Of a stretch of DNA of 64,000 nt, positions 11,638 through 20,420 are shown in pieces; within the stretch, counting starts at the first letter, position 1; the number at the start of each line of letters is the position of its first letter. Position numbers and translations under genes: made by a program. The notes under the pieces were generated by a model. The model saw nothing but the letters and a program-made list of their open reading frames with translations. It was not told where the DNA came from and did no database searches. The DNA lies in the NCBI RefSeq assembly GCF_009823805.1, contig NZ_WUEK01000002.1, positions 186,001-250,000 of the forward strand. Direction: 5' to 3'. The stretch comes from Nocardioides flavescens. Lineage in GTDB: Bacteria > Actinomycetota > Actinomycetes > Propionibacteriales > Nocardioidaceae.

Positions 11638-12705
11638 ATGACCGCACCGCGCACCACCACCACCGCCCGCCGAGCCCTGGCCGTCGCCGGCGTCGTCGCC
11701 CTGCTGGCCTCGGGCTGCGGCAGCCGACCCGGTGCCGCCTCCGGCTCGGGCGAGGCCACGGACGCCGACGGCACGGTGAGCATGGTGATGGCTCCCGACC
11801 CGGTCTGGAAGTGGCTGACGGACCAGGGCATCAAGGAGGAGATGGAGGACGAGGCGGGCATCCGCATCGAGACCTCCTCGTCGTGGGACGAGTTCGGCGT
11901 CTACGCCGGCGGCCACGCCGACGTGGTGTCCGCCGCGTCCTACGAGGTGCCCGACCTCGAGGAGCAGACGGGGGAGGAGGCCACCATCTTCGGCAAGTTC
12001 AACTCCGACCGCAGCATCCTGGCCGTCCCGGCCGACAGCGACGCACAGACGATCTGCGACCTGAAGGGCAAGCGGATCGTCACCCACAGCGCGGTCTCGA
12101 TCACGATCATGTGGGGCGTCTACGCCCGCGAGTTCTGCGACCTCGACCTGCGCGCCGGCGGCGGCGACTTCGAGCTCGTCGTCACCGACCCGCAGAACGC
12201 CGCGGCCCTCATCGAGCGCGGCGACGCCGACGCCGGGCTGCTCCTGCCCGACTTCTCGATCGCCCAGCTCTCGAGCGGTGCGGTCAAGCCGCTCTACGAC
12301 TCCAAGTCGGTCTCGCAGATCTACGCCGAGAACTTCTCGAGCGACCCCGACCAGGTGACGCACCCGCAGAACAACGTCTTCGTGGCCCGCAAGGCCTGGG
12401 TGGAGAAGAACCCCGAGGAGGCGGCGTTCCTCATCGAGGTCTGGAACCGCGGCGTCCAGGAGTGGGCCGAGCACCGCGACGAGATCATCGACGCCTACCC
12501 CGAGGACTTCGCGGCCGAGACGCCCGAGCAGAAGGCGTTCATCAAGGACTGGGTCAGCACCAAGTACGACTGGTTCGTCGACACGACCTACCTCGACCAG
12601 GCCTGGGTCGACAGCGAGACCGAGCTGTTCGACCTCATGAAGGAGGCCGGCTACGTCGACGAGGACGTCGCCGAGCCCGACTTCACCATCCTCGAGCAGT
12701 CCTGA
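11638..12705 (+). CDS. ABC importer substrate-binding lipoprotein (NitT/TauT type)
   Basis: A 355-residue lipoprotein. The signal peptide has basic residues, a hydrophobic core and the lipobox LASGC with Cys27 as the lipidated residue. The mature part resembles nitrate/sulfonate/taurine-type binding proteins: a DLKGKRIV segment, a helix-rich C-lobe (KAWVEKNPEEAAFLIEVWNR) and acidic surfaces. ATG at 11638 is taken because upstream residues in frame lack a signal sequence. It is the first gene of a six-gene operon (two permeases, an ATPase, a HisD-like dehydrogenase and an amidohydrolase), so it delivers the substrate those enzymes degrade. The substrate itself is unknown. Confidence 0.88.
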   Translation: MTAPRTTTTARRALAVAGVVALLASGCGSRPGAASGSGEATDADGTVSMVMAPDPVWKWLTDQGIKEEMEDEAGIRIETSSSWDEFGVYAGGHADVVSAASYEVPDLEEQTGEEATIFGKFNSDRSILAVPADSDAQTICDLKGKRIVTHSAVSITIMWGVYAREFCDLDLRAGGGDFELVVTDPQNAAALIERGDADAGLLLPDFSIAQLSSGAVKPLYDSKSVSQIYAENFSSDPDQVTHPQNNVFVARKAWVEKNPEEAAFLIEVWNRGVQEWAEHRDEIIDAYPEDFAAETPEQKAFIKDWVSTKYDWFVDTTYLDQAWVDSETELFDLMKEAGYVDEDVAEPDFTILEQS

Positions 12706-12733
12706 GCGCGCTGCGCCGGGACGAGGAGACACC

Positions 12734-13594
12734 ATGACCGACCAGCTCGTGATGGGGCCCGACACGGGCCCCTCCACCCCTGCCGCACCCGACCGCGAGG
12801 CCGCCGCCCGGCGTACGGCGCGAGGGCGGCGCTGGCGCCGCACCGCGGTGCTCGCGCTCGGCTGGGTGGCCATCTACGCCGTGTGGGAGGCCACCTCGTG
12901 GTGGTTCGGCAGCCGCCTCCTGCCTCGACCCCACGAGGTCCTGCAGTCCGCGATCGAGATCATCGAGACCGGCAACTTCGTCGGTGACTTCTCGGCCAGC
13001 GTGCTGAAGACCTTCGCCGGCTTCGGGGTCGCGGCGCTCGTGGGTGCCCCGATCGGCTACGCCATGGGCCGCTCGCGCTACTGGCGGGCCTTCTTCCACG
13101 ACGGCGTGACCATCGCCGGCACGATCCCCGCGATCGTCTACGCGGTCATGTCGCTGATCGTCTTCGGGCTGTCCAACCTGGGCCCGATCCTCGCCGTGGC
13201 GCTGGTCTCCGCGCCCTACGTCGCGCTCAACGTCGCCGAGGGCATCCGCGGCGTCGACAACCAGCTCATCACCATGAGCGAGGCGTTCGGACGCACGCCG
13301 CGGCAGATCCGCCGTGAGGTGCTGGTGCCGACGATCGTGCCGTTCGTCTTCGCCGCGATCCGGATGTGCTTCGCGGTCGCCTGGAAGGTCGAGGCGCTGA
13401 CCGAGGTCTTCGGTGGACGCAGCGGCGTCGGCTTCCAGATCCGCACCGAGTACCAGCTCTACGACATCAGCGCCGTGCTGGCGTGGATGGTCCTGTTCAT
13501 CGCGTTCATGCTCGTCATCGAGCGGCTGGTGCTGGCCAAGGCCGAGTCCCGCCTCCTCGCGTGGCGTCCCGAGGAGAGAGGGGCCGCGCTGTGA
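12734..13594 (+). CDS. ABC transporter permease (NitT/TauT type), first
   Basis: A 286-residue inner-membrane permease with a basic N-terminus and about six transmembrane segments. The cytoplasmic EAA loop that docks on the ATPase reads EAFGRTPRQIRREVLVPTIV. It belongs with SsuC/TauC/NrtB-type subunits. The ATG follows GACGAGGAGACACC, a good ribosome-binding context. Its stop overlaps the next permease start by GTGA, so the two permeases are translationally coupled and probably form a heterodimer. Confidence 0.92.
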   Translation: MTDQLVMGPDTGPSTPAAPDREAAARRTARGRRWRRTAVLALGWVAIYAVWEATSWWFGSRLLPRPHEVLQSAIEIIETGNFVGDFSASVLKTFAGFGVAALVGAPIGYAMGRSRYWRAFFHDGVTIAGTIPAIVYAVMSLIVFGLSNLGPILAVALVSAPYVALNVAEGIRGVDNQLITMSEAFGRTPRQIRREVLVPTIVPFVFAAIRMCFAVAWKVEALTEVFGGRSGVGFQIRTEYQLYDISAVLAWMVLFIAFMLVIERLVLAKAESRLLAWRPEERGAAL

Positions 13595-14436
13595 CCACCG
13601 TGTCCGACCAGCCCACCAGTGCCAGCAGCACCGTGGGGCGACGGCGCTCCACGACCGAGATCGAGCAGGACACGCCGCAGTGGCGCAAGGTCCTCACCTC
13701 CGACCCGGCGGCCCGGGTGACCAGCCTGCTCGCCTTCGTCCTGTTCTGGGTGGTCGTCTCCGCCCTCTTCGACCGGGTCCCGGGACCCGTCGCGGTGTGG
13801 ACGAGCCTGGTCGACGAGTTCTCGCGCGGCGAGGTGTTCGGCAACTTCGGCTCGACGCTGTACCGCTTCGGGGTCGGGGTCGCCCTCGCCACCGTCGTCG
13901 GCGTGGCCGTGGGTGTCCTGATGGGGCTCTCGCAGCTGTCCCGCGCCTTCCTGGAGAGCCCCGTCCTCGTGGCCCTCTCGATCCCGGCCATCATCTGGGC
14001 CTTCCTCACCGTCATGTGGTTCGGCTTCGGCGACACCGGCCCCATCATCACGACGTTCCTCACCTCCGTCCCGTTCGTCATCGTCAACGTCGCGCAGGGG
14101 GTGCGGGGCGTGTCCCGCGACCTGCGCGACATGTCGGCGACGTACGACGTCCCGATGGGGCGCCGGGTCCGCGACCTGGTGCTGCCGGCCGTCACCGGCT
14201 ACATCGCCGCGGGCGTCCGCTTCGCCATCATCATCGGCTGGAACGGCGTGCTGCTGGCCGAGTGGTTCGGAGGCGGCGGCGGAGTCGGCTACCGCGCGCG
14301 GTTCTGGTACGACGCCAACCGCTACGCCGGGTTCGCCGCCTGGGTGGTGCTGTTCGTCGGCTTCATCGTGCTGCTCGACCGCTTCGTGCTCGACAAGGCC
14401 ATCCAGCGCTCCTTCCGCTGGCGCGACGCCCGGTGA
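13591..14436 (+). CDS. ABC transporter permease (NitT/TauT type), second
   Basis: A 281-residue permease paralogous to the one before it. After a hydrophilic N-terminus of about 45 residues come six hydrophobic segments and an EAA-like loop (ATYDVPMGRRVRDLVLPAVT). GTG at 13591-13593 overlaps the previous stop and is chosen over longer in-frame options inside the first permease. Two different permease subunits are less usual than a homodimer in this class, which suggests an asymmetric channel. Confidence 0.9.
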   Translation: MTTVSDQPTSASSTVGRRRSTTEIEQDTPQWRKVLTSDPAARVTSLLAFVLFWVVVSALFDRVPGPVAVWTSLVDEFSRGEVFGNFGSTLYRFGVGVALATVVGVAVGVLMGLSQLSRAFLESPVLVALSIPAIIWAFLTVMWFGFGDTGPIITTFLTSVPFVIVNVAQGVRGVSRDLRDMSATYDVPMGRRVRDLVLPAVTGYIAAGVRFAIIIGWNGVLLAEWFGGGGGVGYRARFWYDANRYAGFAAWVVLFVGFIVLLDRFVLDKAIQRSFRWRDAR

Positions 14437-14514
14437 CGCGCCGGTGAGCTCATCCCCGCCCCACCCCGTCCCGTCCTCCCGCATCCGCCCGTCCCGCAAC
14501 CACCAGGAGCTCCC

Positions 14515-15288
14515 GTGGCCGTCCTGACCGTGACCAACCTGTCCAAGACCTTCAACCTCGGCACCGCCCGCGAGAGCCGCATCCTCGACGACATCTCCTT
14601 CGAGGTGTCGGGCCAGACCTTCGTCTCCATCGTGGGACCGTCGGGCTGCGGCAAGAGCACGCTGCTCAACATCATCTCCGGGGTCGAGGAGCACACCTCC
14701 GGCGACATCACCCTCACCAGCGACGCCGGCGGACCGGCGCGGATGGGCTACGTCTTCCAGGACCCGCGGCTGCTGCCGTGGCGCAGCGTCATGAAGAACA
14801 TGATGTACGTCCAGGACGACCAGTCCCGCGACACCGTCGCCCGGGCCGAGCGCTACCTCGACATGGTGGGCCTGAAGAAGAACGCCGACTTCTACCCCGG
14901 CCAGCTCTCCGGCGGGATGCAGCAGCGCGTGGGGATCGCCCGCGCCTTCGCGGTCGAGCCCGACCTGCTGCTGATGGACGAGCCGTTCAGCCACCTCGAC
15001 GCGATCACCGCGCGCGGTCTGCGCGAGCAGCTGCAGGACATCTGGGCGCAGTCGAAGAAGACCGTCGTCTTCGTGACCCACGACGTGGTCGAGGCCGTCG
15101 AGCTGTCCGACCGCATCATCGTCCTCCAGCCCGGCGGGCTGATCTACGAGGACATCACCATCGACCTCCCTCGCCCGCGCCGCCAGTCGGACAAGGCGGT
15201 CGCCACGCTGCAGGCCGACGTGCTCGCCCGCCTCGAGACGCTCAAGGCGATGGCGGCCGCCGAGCCCGTCGCCGAGCCCGTCGCCTGA
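14515..15288 (+). CDS. ABC transporter ATPase (NitT/TauT type)
   Basis: A 257-residue ATPase with every expected motif: Walker A GPSGCGKST (41-49), Q-loop FQDPRLLPW (Gln82), signature LSGGMQQRVGIARA (131-144), Walker B LLLMDEPF (151-158) and H-loop VTHD (His189). FQDPRLLPW is typical of the SsuB/TauB/NrtD group. The GTG start follows AGGAG by six bases. A 78-base gap separates it from the second permease, still within the operon. Confidence 0.95.
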   Translation: MAVLTVTNLSKTFNLGTARESRILDDISFEVSGQTFVSIVGPSGCGKSTLLNIISGVEEHTSGDITLTSDAGGPARMGYVFQDPRLLPWRSVMKNMMYVQDDQSRDTVARAERYLDMVGLKKNADFYPGQLSGGMQQRVGIARAFAVEPDLLLMDEPFSHLDAITARGLREQLQDIWAQSKKTVVFVTHDVVEAVELSDRIIVLQPGGLIYEDITIDLPRPRRQSDKAVATLQADVLARLETLKAMAAAEPVAEPVA

Positions 15289-15344
15289 CCCGACGCCCGG
15301 CCACCCCGACCTGCCTCACCCCGCACCAGGACCCAGGAGCCCCC

Positions 15345-16652
15345 GTGAGCACCCAGCTCAAGACCCCCACCACTGCCTCGCAGACCGCACCCGGGCGCGA
15401 CGCGGTCGCCGACGTCGTCCGCGACGTCATCGAGGACATCCGGCGCGACGGCGACGACGCCGTGCGCCGCTACTCGGAGAAGTTCGACAACTGGTCCCCG
15501 GCCTCGTTCCGGTTGGGGGAGGCCGAGATCCAGGACCTGATCGCGGCGCTGCCGACCACCGTCGTCGACGACATCCGGACCGTGCAGGCCAACGTGCGCG
15601 AGTTCGCGCGGCGCCAGCGCGAGACCATGCTCGACCTGGAGGTCGAGACCGAGCCCGGCGTCTTCCTCGGTCACCGCCACGTGCCGATCAGCGCCTCGGG
15701 CGCCTACGTGCCCGGGGGTCGCTACCCGCTCACCGCGTCGGCCCACATGACGGTGGTGACGGCCAAGGTGGCCGGCGTGGAGCGGGTCACCGCCTGCACG
15801 CCTCCGCTGCGGGGCGAGATCCCCCCGGCGACCATCGCCGCGATGCACCTCGCGGGGGCCGACGAGGTGTTCGTGCTCGGTGGCGTCCAGGCCGTCGCGG
15901 CCCTGGCGCTCGGTACGGAGTCGATCGGCCGGGTCGACCTCATCGCCGGCCCCGGCAACGCCTACGTCGCCGAGGCCAAGCGCCAGCTGTTCGGCGAGGT
16001 CGGCATCGACCTGTTCGCGGGCCCCACCGAGATCCTCGTGGTCGCCGACGAGCACGCCGACCCGTTCGTGGTCGCGGTCGACCTGCTGAGCCAGGCCGAG
16101 CACGGCCCGGACTCGCCCGCCGTGCTGATCACCACCTCCGAGCGGATCGCCCGGGAGACCGTGGCGCACGTCGAGGAGCTGCTGCCCGGCATGTCGACCA
16201 ACGACATGGCCGGCCCCGCCTGGCGCGACCACGGCGAGGTGCACGTGGTCGAGGACCTCGACGCGGCGTACCGGCTGGCCGACACGTTCGCCAGCGAGCA
16301 CGTGCAGATCCTCACCCAGGAGCCGCGCGAGGCGCTGGACAAGATGCGTCACTACGGCGCGCTGTTCCTCGGCGAGGGCACCTGCGTGTCGTACGGCGAC
16401 AAGGTGATCGGCACCAACCACGTGCTGCCCACCCGCGGTGCGGCGCGCTACACCGGCGGGCTGTGGGTCGGGAAGTACCTGCGCACCGTCACCTTCCAGG
16501 AGGTCACCGACCCCGCCGCCAGCGCCCGCCTGGGCGAGCTGTGCGGCCGGACGGCGCGCGTCGAGCTCTTCGAGGGCCACGCCCGCTCCGGTGACGTCCG
16601 GGCCGCCAAGCACTCCGGTGCCGAGCTGCCCTGGGCCCTCGCGGCCCGCTGA
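15345..16652 (+). CDS. HisD-family dehydrogenase (sulfopropanediol dehydrogenase-like rather than biosynthetic HisD)
   Basis: A 435-residue member of the histidinol dehydrogenase family, which oxidises an alcohol to an acid in two NAD-dependent steps. The Zn and catalytic residues recognisable by comparison with HisD are Gln250 and His253 (SQAEHGPDS), Glu318-His319 (SEHVQI) and Asp352 (YGDKVIGTNHVLPT). The C-terminal histidine of HisD that completes the Zn site appears to be replaced: the local sequence is FEGHARSGDVRA. That divergence and the importer context argue for a catabolic enzyme such as the HpsN group (2,3-dihydroxypropane-1-sulfonate dehydrogenase). GTG 15345 follows CCAGGAGC. The exact substrate is inference only. 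Confidence 0.85.
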   Translation: MSTQLKTPTTASQTAPGRDAVADVVRDVIEDIRRDGDDAVRRYSEKFDNWSPASFRLGEAEIQDLIAALPTTVVDDIRTVQANVREFARRQRETMLDLEVETEPGVFLGHRHVPISASGAYVPGGRYPLTASAHMTVVTAKVAGVERVTACTPPLRGEIPPATIAAMHLAGADEVFVLGGVQAVAALALGTESIGRVDLIAGPGNAYVAEAKRQLFGEVGIDLFAGPTEILVVADEHADPFVVAVDLLSQAEHGPDSPAVLITTSERIARETVAHVEELLPGMSTNDMAGPAWRDHGEVHVVEDLDAAYRLADTFASEHVQILTQEPREALDKMRHYGALFLGEGTCVSYGDKVIGTNHVLPTRGAARYTGGLWVGKYLRTVTFQEVTDPAASARLGELCGRTARVELFEGHARSGDVRAAKHSGAELPWALAAR

Positions 16653-16679
16653 CCCCTGACCGCACGAGAGAGGACCCCC

Positions 16680-17687
16680 ATGACCACGGGACGCCCCCGC
16701 ACGATCGACATGCACGCCCACGTGATCCTGCCCGACTGCCTGCCGCTGGTGGACGGGCTGATGGCCCCGGAGATGGAGCCGTTCAGCTACTTCGGCGGCG
16801 ACGAGACCAACGCCTACCAGGTCGAGCACGTGAAGGCGATCATGCCCAAGGCCACCGACCCGATGGTCCGGCTCGCCGACATGGACGCGATGGGCGTCGA
16901 CGTGCAGGCCCTGTCGGTGGCGCCGGCCGGCTACTTCTACTGGACCGACCCCGAGCTCGGCCTCGAGCTCGCACGGATGCAGAACGACAACATCGCCAAG
17001 ATCGTCGCAGACCACCCCGACCGGTTCGTCGGGCTGGCCACCGTGCCGATGCAGGACGTCCGGGCGGCCGTGGAGGAGCTCGAGCGCTGCGTGCGCGACC
17101 ACGACTTCCGCGGGGTCGAGATCAACACCAACGTCGTGGGGATGGACCTCGACGACCGGCGCTTCCGGCCGTTCTTCGCCAAGGCCGAGGAGCTGGACGT
17201 GCCGGTCATGCTCCACCCCAACGGCTTCACGGGCGGCGAGCGGCTGCGCAAGTACTACCTGACCAACGTCATCGGCAACCCGCTCGACACGACGGTCGCC
17301 CTGACGCGGATCATCCACGGCGGGGTGCTCGAGGAGCACCCGGAGCTCAAGGTGGTCGCCGTCCACGGCGGCGGCTACCTGCCGTTCTACTCCTCGCGGA
17401 TGGACCACGCCTACGACGAGCGTCCCGAGGGTCGCCACCACATCACCCGGGCGCCGAGCACCTACCTGAAGCAGGTCTACGTCGACTGCCTGGTCTTCGA
17501 CGCCCCGCACCTGGAGTTCCTGGTGCAGCAGATGGGCGCCAGCCAGGTGGTCGTCGGCACGGACTACCCGTTCGACATGGGCCACTACGACCCGCTGGGC
17601 CAGATCGAGGCCACGAGCCTCGACGAGGGCGTGCGCGACGACGTCCGCAGCCGTACGGCGGCGCGGCTCCTCAAGCTCGACCGCTGA
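16680..17687 (+). CDS. Amidohydrolase-family (ACMSD-like) decarboxylase or hydrolase
   Basis: A 335-residue amidohydrolase_2 protein of the ACMSD/gamma-resorcylate decarboxylase/LigW type. The metal site is visible: HAH (His12, His14), His179 (VMLHPNGF), His229 (AVHGGGYLP) and Asp295 (GTDYPFDMG). In these enzymes a divalent metal supports non-oxidative decarboxylation of an aromatic or muconate-type acid, or a hydrolysis. It is the last gene of the importer operon, 27 bases after the HisD-like gene with AGAGAGGA before the ATG, and a strong hairpin follows. It probably acts on an intermediate of the imported compound. Confidence 0.88.
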   Translation: MTTGRPRTIDMHAHVILPDCLPLVDGLMAPEMEPFSYFGGDETNAYQVEHVKAIMPKATDPMVRLADMDAMGVDVQALSVAPAGYFYWTDPELGLELARMQNDNIAKIVADHPDRFVGLATVPMQDVRAAVEELERCVRDHDFRGVEINTNVVGMDLDDRRFRPFFAKAEELDVPVMLHPNGFTGGERLRKYYLTNVIGNPLDTTVALTRIIHGGVLEEHPELKVVAVHGGGYLPFYSSRMDHAYDERPEGRHHITRAPSTYLKQVYVDCLVFDAPHLEFLVQQMGASQVVVGTDYPFDMGHYDPLGQIEATSLDEGVRDDVRSRTAARLLKLDR

Positions 17688-17699
17688 CCCTGGCCGCAC

Positions 17700-17736
17700 C
17701 ACGGCCCCGGCCCCTTCGGGGGGAGCCGGGGCCGTG
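17700..17736. terminator. Bidirectional hairpin terminator between convergent operons
   Basis: CACGGCCCCGGC pairs perfectly with GCCGGGGCCGTG (12 base pairs) around a 13-base loop. It lies between the amidohydrolase stop and the GlcG-like stop. There is no clear U-tract in either direction, as is common in high-G+C actinobacteria. Confidence 0.8.
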
Positions 17737-17752
17737 CTGCGTCAGGCGCCCG

Positions 17753-18175
17753 TCAGTCGCCGGCGAGTCCGGCCGCAGCCAGCCCGGCGAGCACGCACTG
17801 CTCGTCGACGTCCGAGGTATCGCCGCTGACCCCGACCGCCCCGATCAGGAGGCCCTCGGCGTCGTGCACCAGCACGCCGCCCGCCGCGGGGGCGAAGCGG
17901 CCGCCGGCGACGGCGGCGAGGCCGGTGAAGAACGCCGGCTGTCCCGTCGCCCGCTCGGCGATCGCCCCCGACGACATGCCCATGCCGAGGGCGCCGTAGG
18001 CCTTGGCCGTGGCGATGTCGGTGCGCAGGATGCCGGCGCCGTCCTCGCGCTTGGCGACGACGAGGTGACCACCGGGGTCGAGCACGACGACGGCCAGCGG
18101 CGCAGTGCCCTCGGAGCGGGCGTGGGCCAGGACGGCGTCGGCCACTTCGTCGGCGAGGTGGAGGAAGAGGCTCAT
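17753..18175 (-). CDS. GlcG/HbpS family (DUF336) protein
   Basis: A 140-residue GlcG/HbpS-like protein: VVVLDPGGHLVVAKREDGAG near the N-terminus, the central IATAKAYGALGMGMSS, then GGVLVHDAEGLLIGAVGVSG. Members include the haem-binding HbpS, and similar small proteins often accompany catabolic dehydrogenases without a defined role. The ATG overlaps the stop of the beta-hydroxyacid dehydrogenase gene by ATGA, so they are one transcript. There is no signal peptide, so it is probably cytoplasmic. Confidence 0.82.
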   Translation of the reverse strand: MSLFLHLADEVADAVLAHARSEGTAPLAVVVLDPGGHLVVAKREDGAGILRTDIATAKAYGALGMGMSSGAIAERATGQPAFFTGLAAVAGGRFAPAAGGVLVHDAEGLLIGAVGVSGDTSDVDEQCVLAGLAAAGLAGD

Positions 18176-19089
18176 CGGCGTCCGCCCTCCTCGAGCACCT
18201 CGAGCAGGGCCGCGGCGTCGGCGTCGGCCCAGCCGGCCTCGGCGGCCCGGTCGTAGAGCGGGAGCGTCGCGTCGAGCACCGGGGTGGCGACGTCGACGGC
18301 GGTGGCGAGCTCCTGCACCAGCGAGACGTCCTTCTGGAACATCGAGACCCGCGCGGTGGCGGGGCGGTAGGAGCGTGCGCTCATCAGCGGACCGCGCTTG
18401 TCGAAGATGACCGAGCCGCCCGCCCCCTCGCGGATCGTCTCGTAGAGCACGTCCGGGTCGAGGCCGGCGGCCAGTCCGAGCGCGAACGCCTCGGCCGTCG
18501 AGGCGTTGTGGATCGAGACCAGCAGGTTGGCGACGAGCTTCATGGTCGTGCCGTGCCCGAAGGGACCTACGTGGCGCACCGACCGGGCGAAGGCCTCCAG
18601 GGCCGGACGGACGGCCTCGAACGCCGCCTCGTCGCCGCTGCCGAGCACCACCACGTCGCGTTCGCGCGCCTGGGCGCCGGTGCCGCTGAGCGGGCAGTCG
18701 AGCAGCACTGCGCCGGCGCTCGCCAGCAGGTCGTGGCAGCGCTGCTTCACCTTGAGCGAGAGCGTCGAGGTCTCCACCACGACCAGGTCGGGCCGCGCCG
18801 AGCCGGCGAGCTGCGTGCAGACCTCGAGCGCGGCCTCGGAGGAGGGCAGCGAGGTGACGACCATGTCCGCCTCCGCCGCGAGGTGCCCGAGGGTCTCGGC
18901 GCCACGGCCGCCGTGGTCCTCGAGGTCCGCGACGGCGGCCGGCTCGAGGTCGGTGCCGAGGACGTCGAAGCCGGCGGCGAGCAGGTGGGTCGACATCGCC
19001 GAGCCCATGATGCCGAGGCCGACCACCCCCACCGTGGCGAGCGGCCGGGTCGTGGTCGTGGTCGTGCGGGGAGCGGGCTGGGGGTCCAT
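18172..19089 (-). CDS. NAD(P)-dependent beta-hydroxyacid dehydrogenase (3-hydroxyisobutyrate dehydrogenase family)
   Basis: A 305-residue beta-hydroxyacid dehydrogenase. It has the Rossmann motif GVVGLGIMGSAMS (21-33), the substrate-binding segment DCPLSGTGAQA (131-141) and the catalytic region GHGTTMKLVANLL with Lys184 and Asn188. The family interconverts 3-hydroxyacids and semialdehydes (3-hydroxyisobutyrate, tartronate semialdehyde, sulfolactaldehyde-type substrates); the exact one is not predictable. It lies 106 bases after the PucR gene on the same strand and is coupled to the GlcG-like gene. TACGGT ends six bases before its ATG, so it probably has its own leaderless promoter. Confidence 0.88.
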   Translation of the reverse strand: MDPQPAPRTTTTTTRPLATVGVVGLGIMGSAMSTHLLAAGFDVLGTDLEPAAVADLEDHGGRGAETLGHLAAEADMVVTSLPSSEAALEVCTQLAGSARPDLVVVETSTLSLKVKQRCHDLLASAGAVLLDCPLSGTGAQARERDVVVLGSGDEAAFEAVRPALEAFARSVRHVGPFGHGTTMKLVANLLVSIHNASTAEAFALGLAAGLDPDVLYETIREGAGGSVIFDKRGPLMSARSYRPATARVSMFQKDVSLVQELATAVDVATPVLDATLPLYDRAAEAGWADADAAALLEVLEEGGRR

Positions 19090-19095
19090 CTCGGC

Positions 19096-19101
19096 ACCGT
19101 A
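19096..19101 (-). promoter_or_regulatory. Putative -10 element of the beta-hydroxyacid dehydrogenase gene
   Basis: Minus-strand TACGGT, spacer GCCGAG, then ATG at 19089. It implies transcription separate from the upstream PucR gene. Confidence 0.5.
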
Positions 19102-19195
19102 GGTCGGGCCGCGCGCCCGCCGCGTGCCGCGCGACGTCAGTCTGGTGCCCGCGCCGTGGCGGCGGGCGGGAGTCCGGGGGCCGGGGCGCAGGGGC

Positions 19196-20395
19196 TCAGC
19201 GCGCGGGGAGCCGCAGCACCAGTTCGCAGGCCGTCCGCACCTCGGGGCGGTCGAGGCGCAGCCCGGACACCTCGGTGACCCGCCGCAGGCGGTGCCGGAC
19301 CGTGGTCACGTGCACCCCGAGCGCCTCGGCGGTCGCGGAGGCGCTGCCGCACGAGGCGAGGTAGGCGCGCAGGGTGCGCTCGAGGTCTGCGTCGGCGCGG
19401 TCGCGGTCGGCCTCGCGCAGCCGGTCGATCCCGCGGAGCCCGGTGCCGGCGGGGAGCGTGGCGACGAGGTCGGCCACGAGCACCTCGGCCTCCACGTCGG
19501 CGTACGCGACGACCGCGCCTCCCCTGGACGCGACGGCGCAGGCGGAGGAGGCCTCGTCGCGCAGTCGGGGGAGGGCGGCCAGGCCGGCACCCACCGTGCT
19601 CAGGGCCACCCGGAGCGTGCGCAGCGAGCCGTTCCCGGCCAGTCGCAGGGCGTCCTGCCCGAGTCTCGTCGCCGCCGCGTCGGCCTCCTCGGGGGCGAGC
19701 GCGACGAGCGCGAGCGCTCCGTCGCCGCGCGGCGTCGAGGCACCCAGCCTGCGGAACGACTCGAGGCAGCGGCGCAGGTGCTCCACGACGCGGTCGGCGG
19801 GGGCGGGCGCCCCGGAGGGCGAGGTGTCGGTGTCGAGGGCGGCCGCGAGGACGACGAACCGGCCGTCGCGTGCGAGTCCGAGCCGGTCCGCCGCCGCCGG
19901 GGCGCCGGGGAGGCCGTCGAGCAGCGTCGCGGCGAGCCGGGAGAGGTGCTGCTCCTGTGCGTCGACCCGCTCCAGGTGGCGCAGCAGCGGGGGAGTGGCC
20001 TCGTCGACGGCTCGACGCAGGGCGGCGGCGGCACCGTCGCCCAGGGGCTCGTCCGCCTCGGCCACCCAGGCCACCCCGAGCACCCGGTCGCCGGCCCGGA
20101 AGGCCGTGATGAGGCGGCGGTGCGCCTCCCACGGGCCGCTGTGGAGGTCGACGACGTCCGTCGAGGTGAGGAGGCGGTCGAGGCTGCCCGTCTCGGCGAG
20201 GTGCTCCTGCCACGCCTCCGGCATCCGCCGACCGAGGATCGCCTCGGTGCGCCCGCGGTCCATCGGGCCCACGAAGGCCGAGTAGCCGATCACGCGGAAC
20301 GACGCGTCCTCGACGATCACCGGCCCGCCCACCGCCGCCGCGATGCGATCGGCCACGTCGAACGGCGGTGCGGTCTCGTCGATCGGAGCGGTCAC
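19196..20395 (-). CDS. PucR family transcriptional regulator
   Basis: A 399-residue PucR/CdaR-type regulator: an N-terminal sensory part (PVIVEDASFRVIGYSAF, similar to diacid-binding or PAS-like domains), a GGDEF-like middle, and the C-terminal HTH SASATAEALGVHVTTVRHRL. GTG at 20393-20395 is preferred: TAGGTT lies seven bases upstream, whereas the longer frame would run across the promoter palindrome. It diverges from the cyclase-SDR pair, with CTCCGATCGGAG between them. It is the likely regulator of that pair and of the downstream dehydrogenase genes. Confidence 0.85.
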   Translation of the reverse strand: MTAPIDETAPPFDVADRIAAAVGGPVIVEDASFRVIGYSAFVGPMDRGRTEAILGRRMPEAWQEHLAETGSLDRLLTSTDVVDLHSGPWEAHRRLITAFRAGDRVLGVAWVAEADEPLGDGAAAALRRAVDEATPPLLRHLERVDAQEQHLSRLAATLLDGLPGAPAAADRLGLARDGRFVVLAAALDTDTSPSGAPAPADRVVEHLRRCLESFRRLGASTPRGDGALALVALAPEEADAAATRLGQDALRLAGNGSLRTLRVALSTVGAGLAALPRLRDEASSACAVASRGGAVVAYADVEAEVLVADLVATLPAGTGLRGIDRLREADRDRADADLERTLRAYLASCGSASATAEALGVHVTTVRHRLRRVTEVSGLRLDRPEVRTACELVLRLPAR

Positions 20396-20402
20396 GTGCC
20401 CG

Positions 20403-20408
20403 AACCTA
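20403..20408 (-). promoter_or_regulatory. Putative -10 element of the PucR gene
   Basis: Minus-strand TAGGTT with seven bases to GTG at 20395. The palindrome at 20409-20420 abuts it on the upstream side, where a repressor would block polymerase. Confidence 0.5.
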
Positions 20409-20420
20409 CTCCGATCGGAG
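20409..20420. promoter_or_regulatory. Palindrome in the PucR/cyclase divergent region, possible operator
   Basis: CTCCGATCGGAG is a perfect 12-base palindrome. GATCGGAGCG occurs here (20413-20422) and again at 20381-20390 inside the start of the PucR gene, 32 bases apart, about three helical turns. Regulator identity is inferred from position. Confidence 0.5.

Noticed and set aside
15144-17702. Antisense frame of 852 residues across the HisD-like and amidohydrolase genes
   Set aside because: Spans the gap between two well-supported genes and has no recognisable domain.
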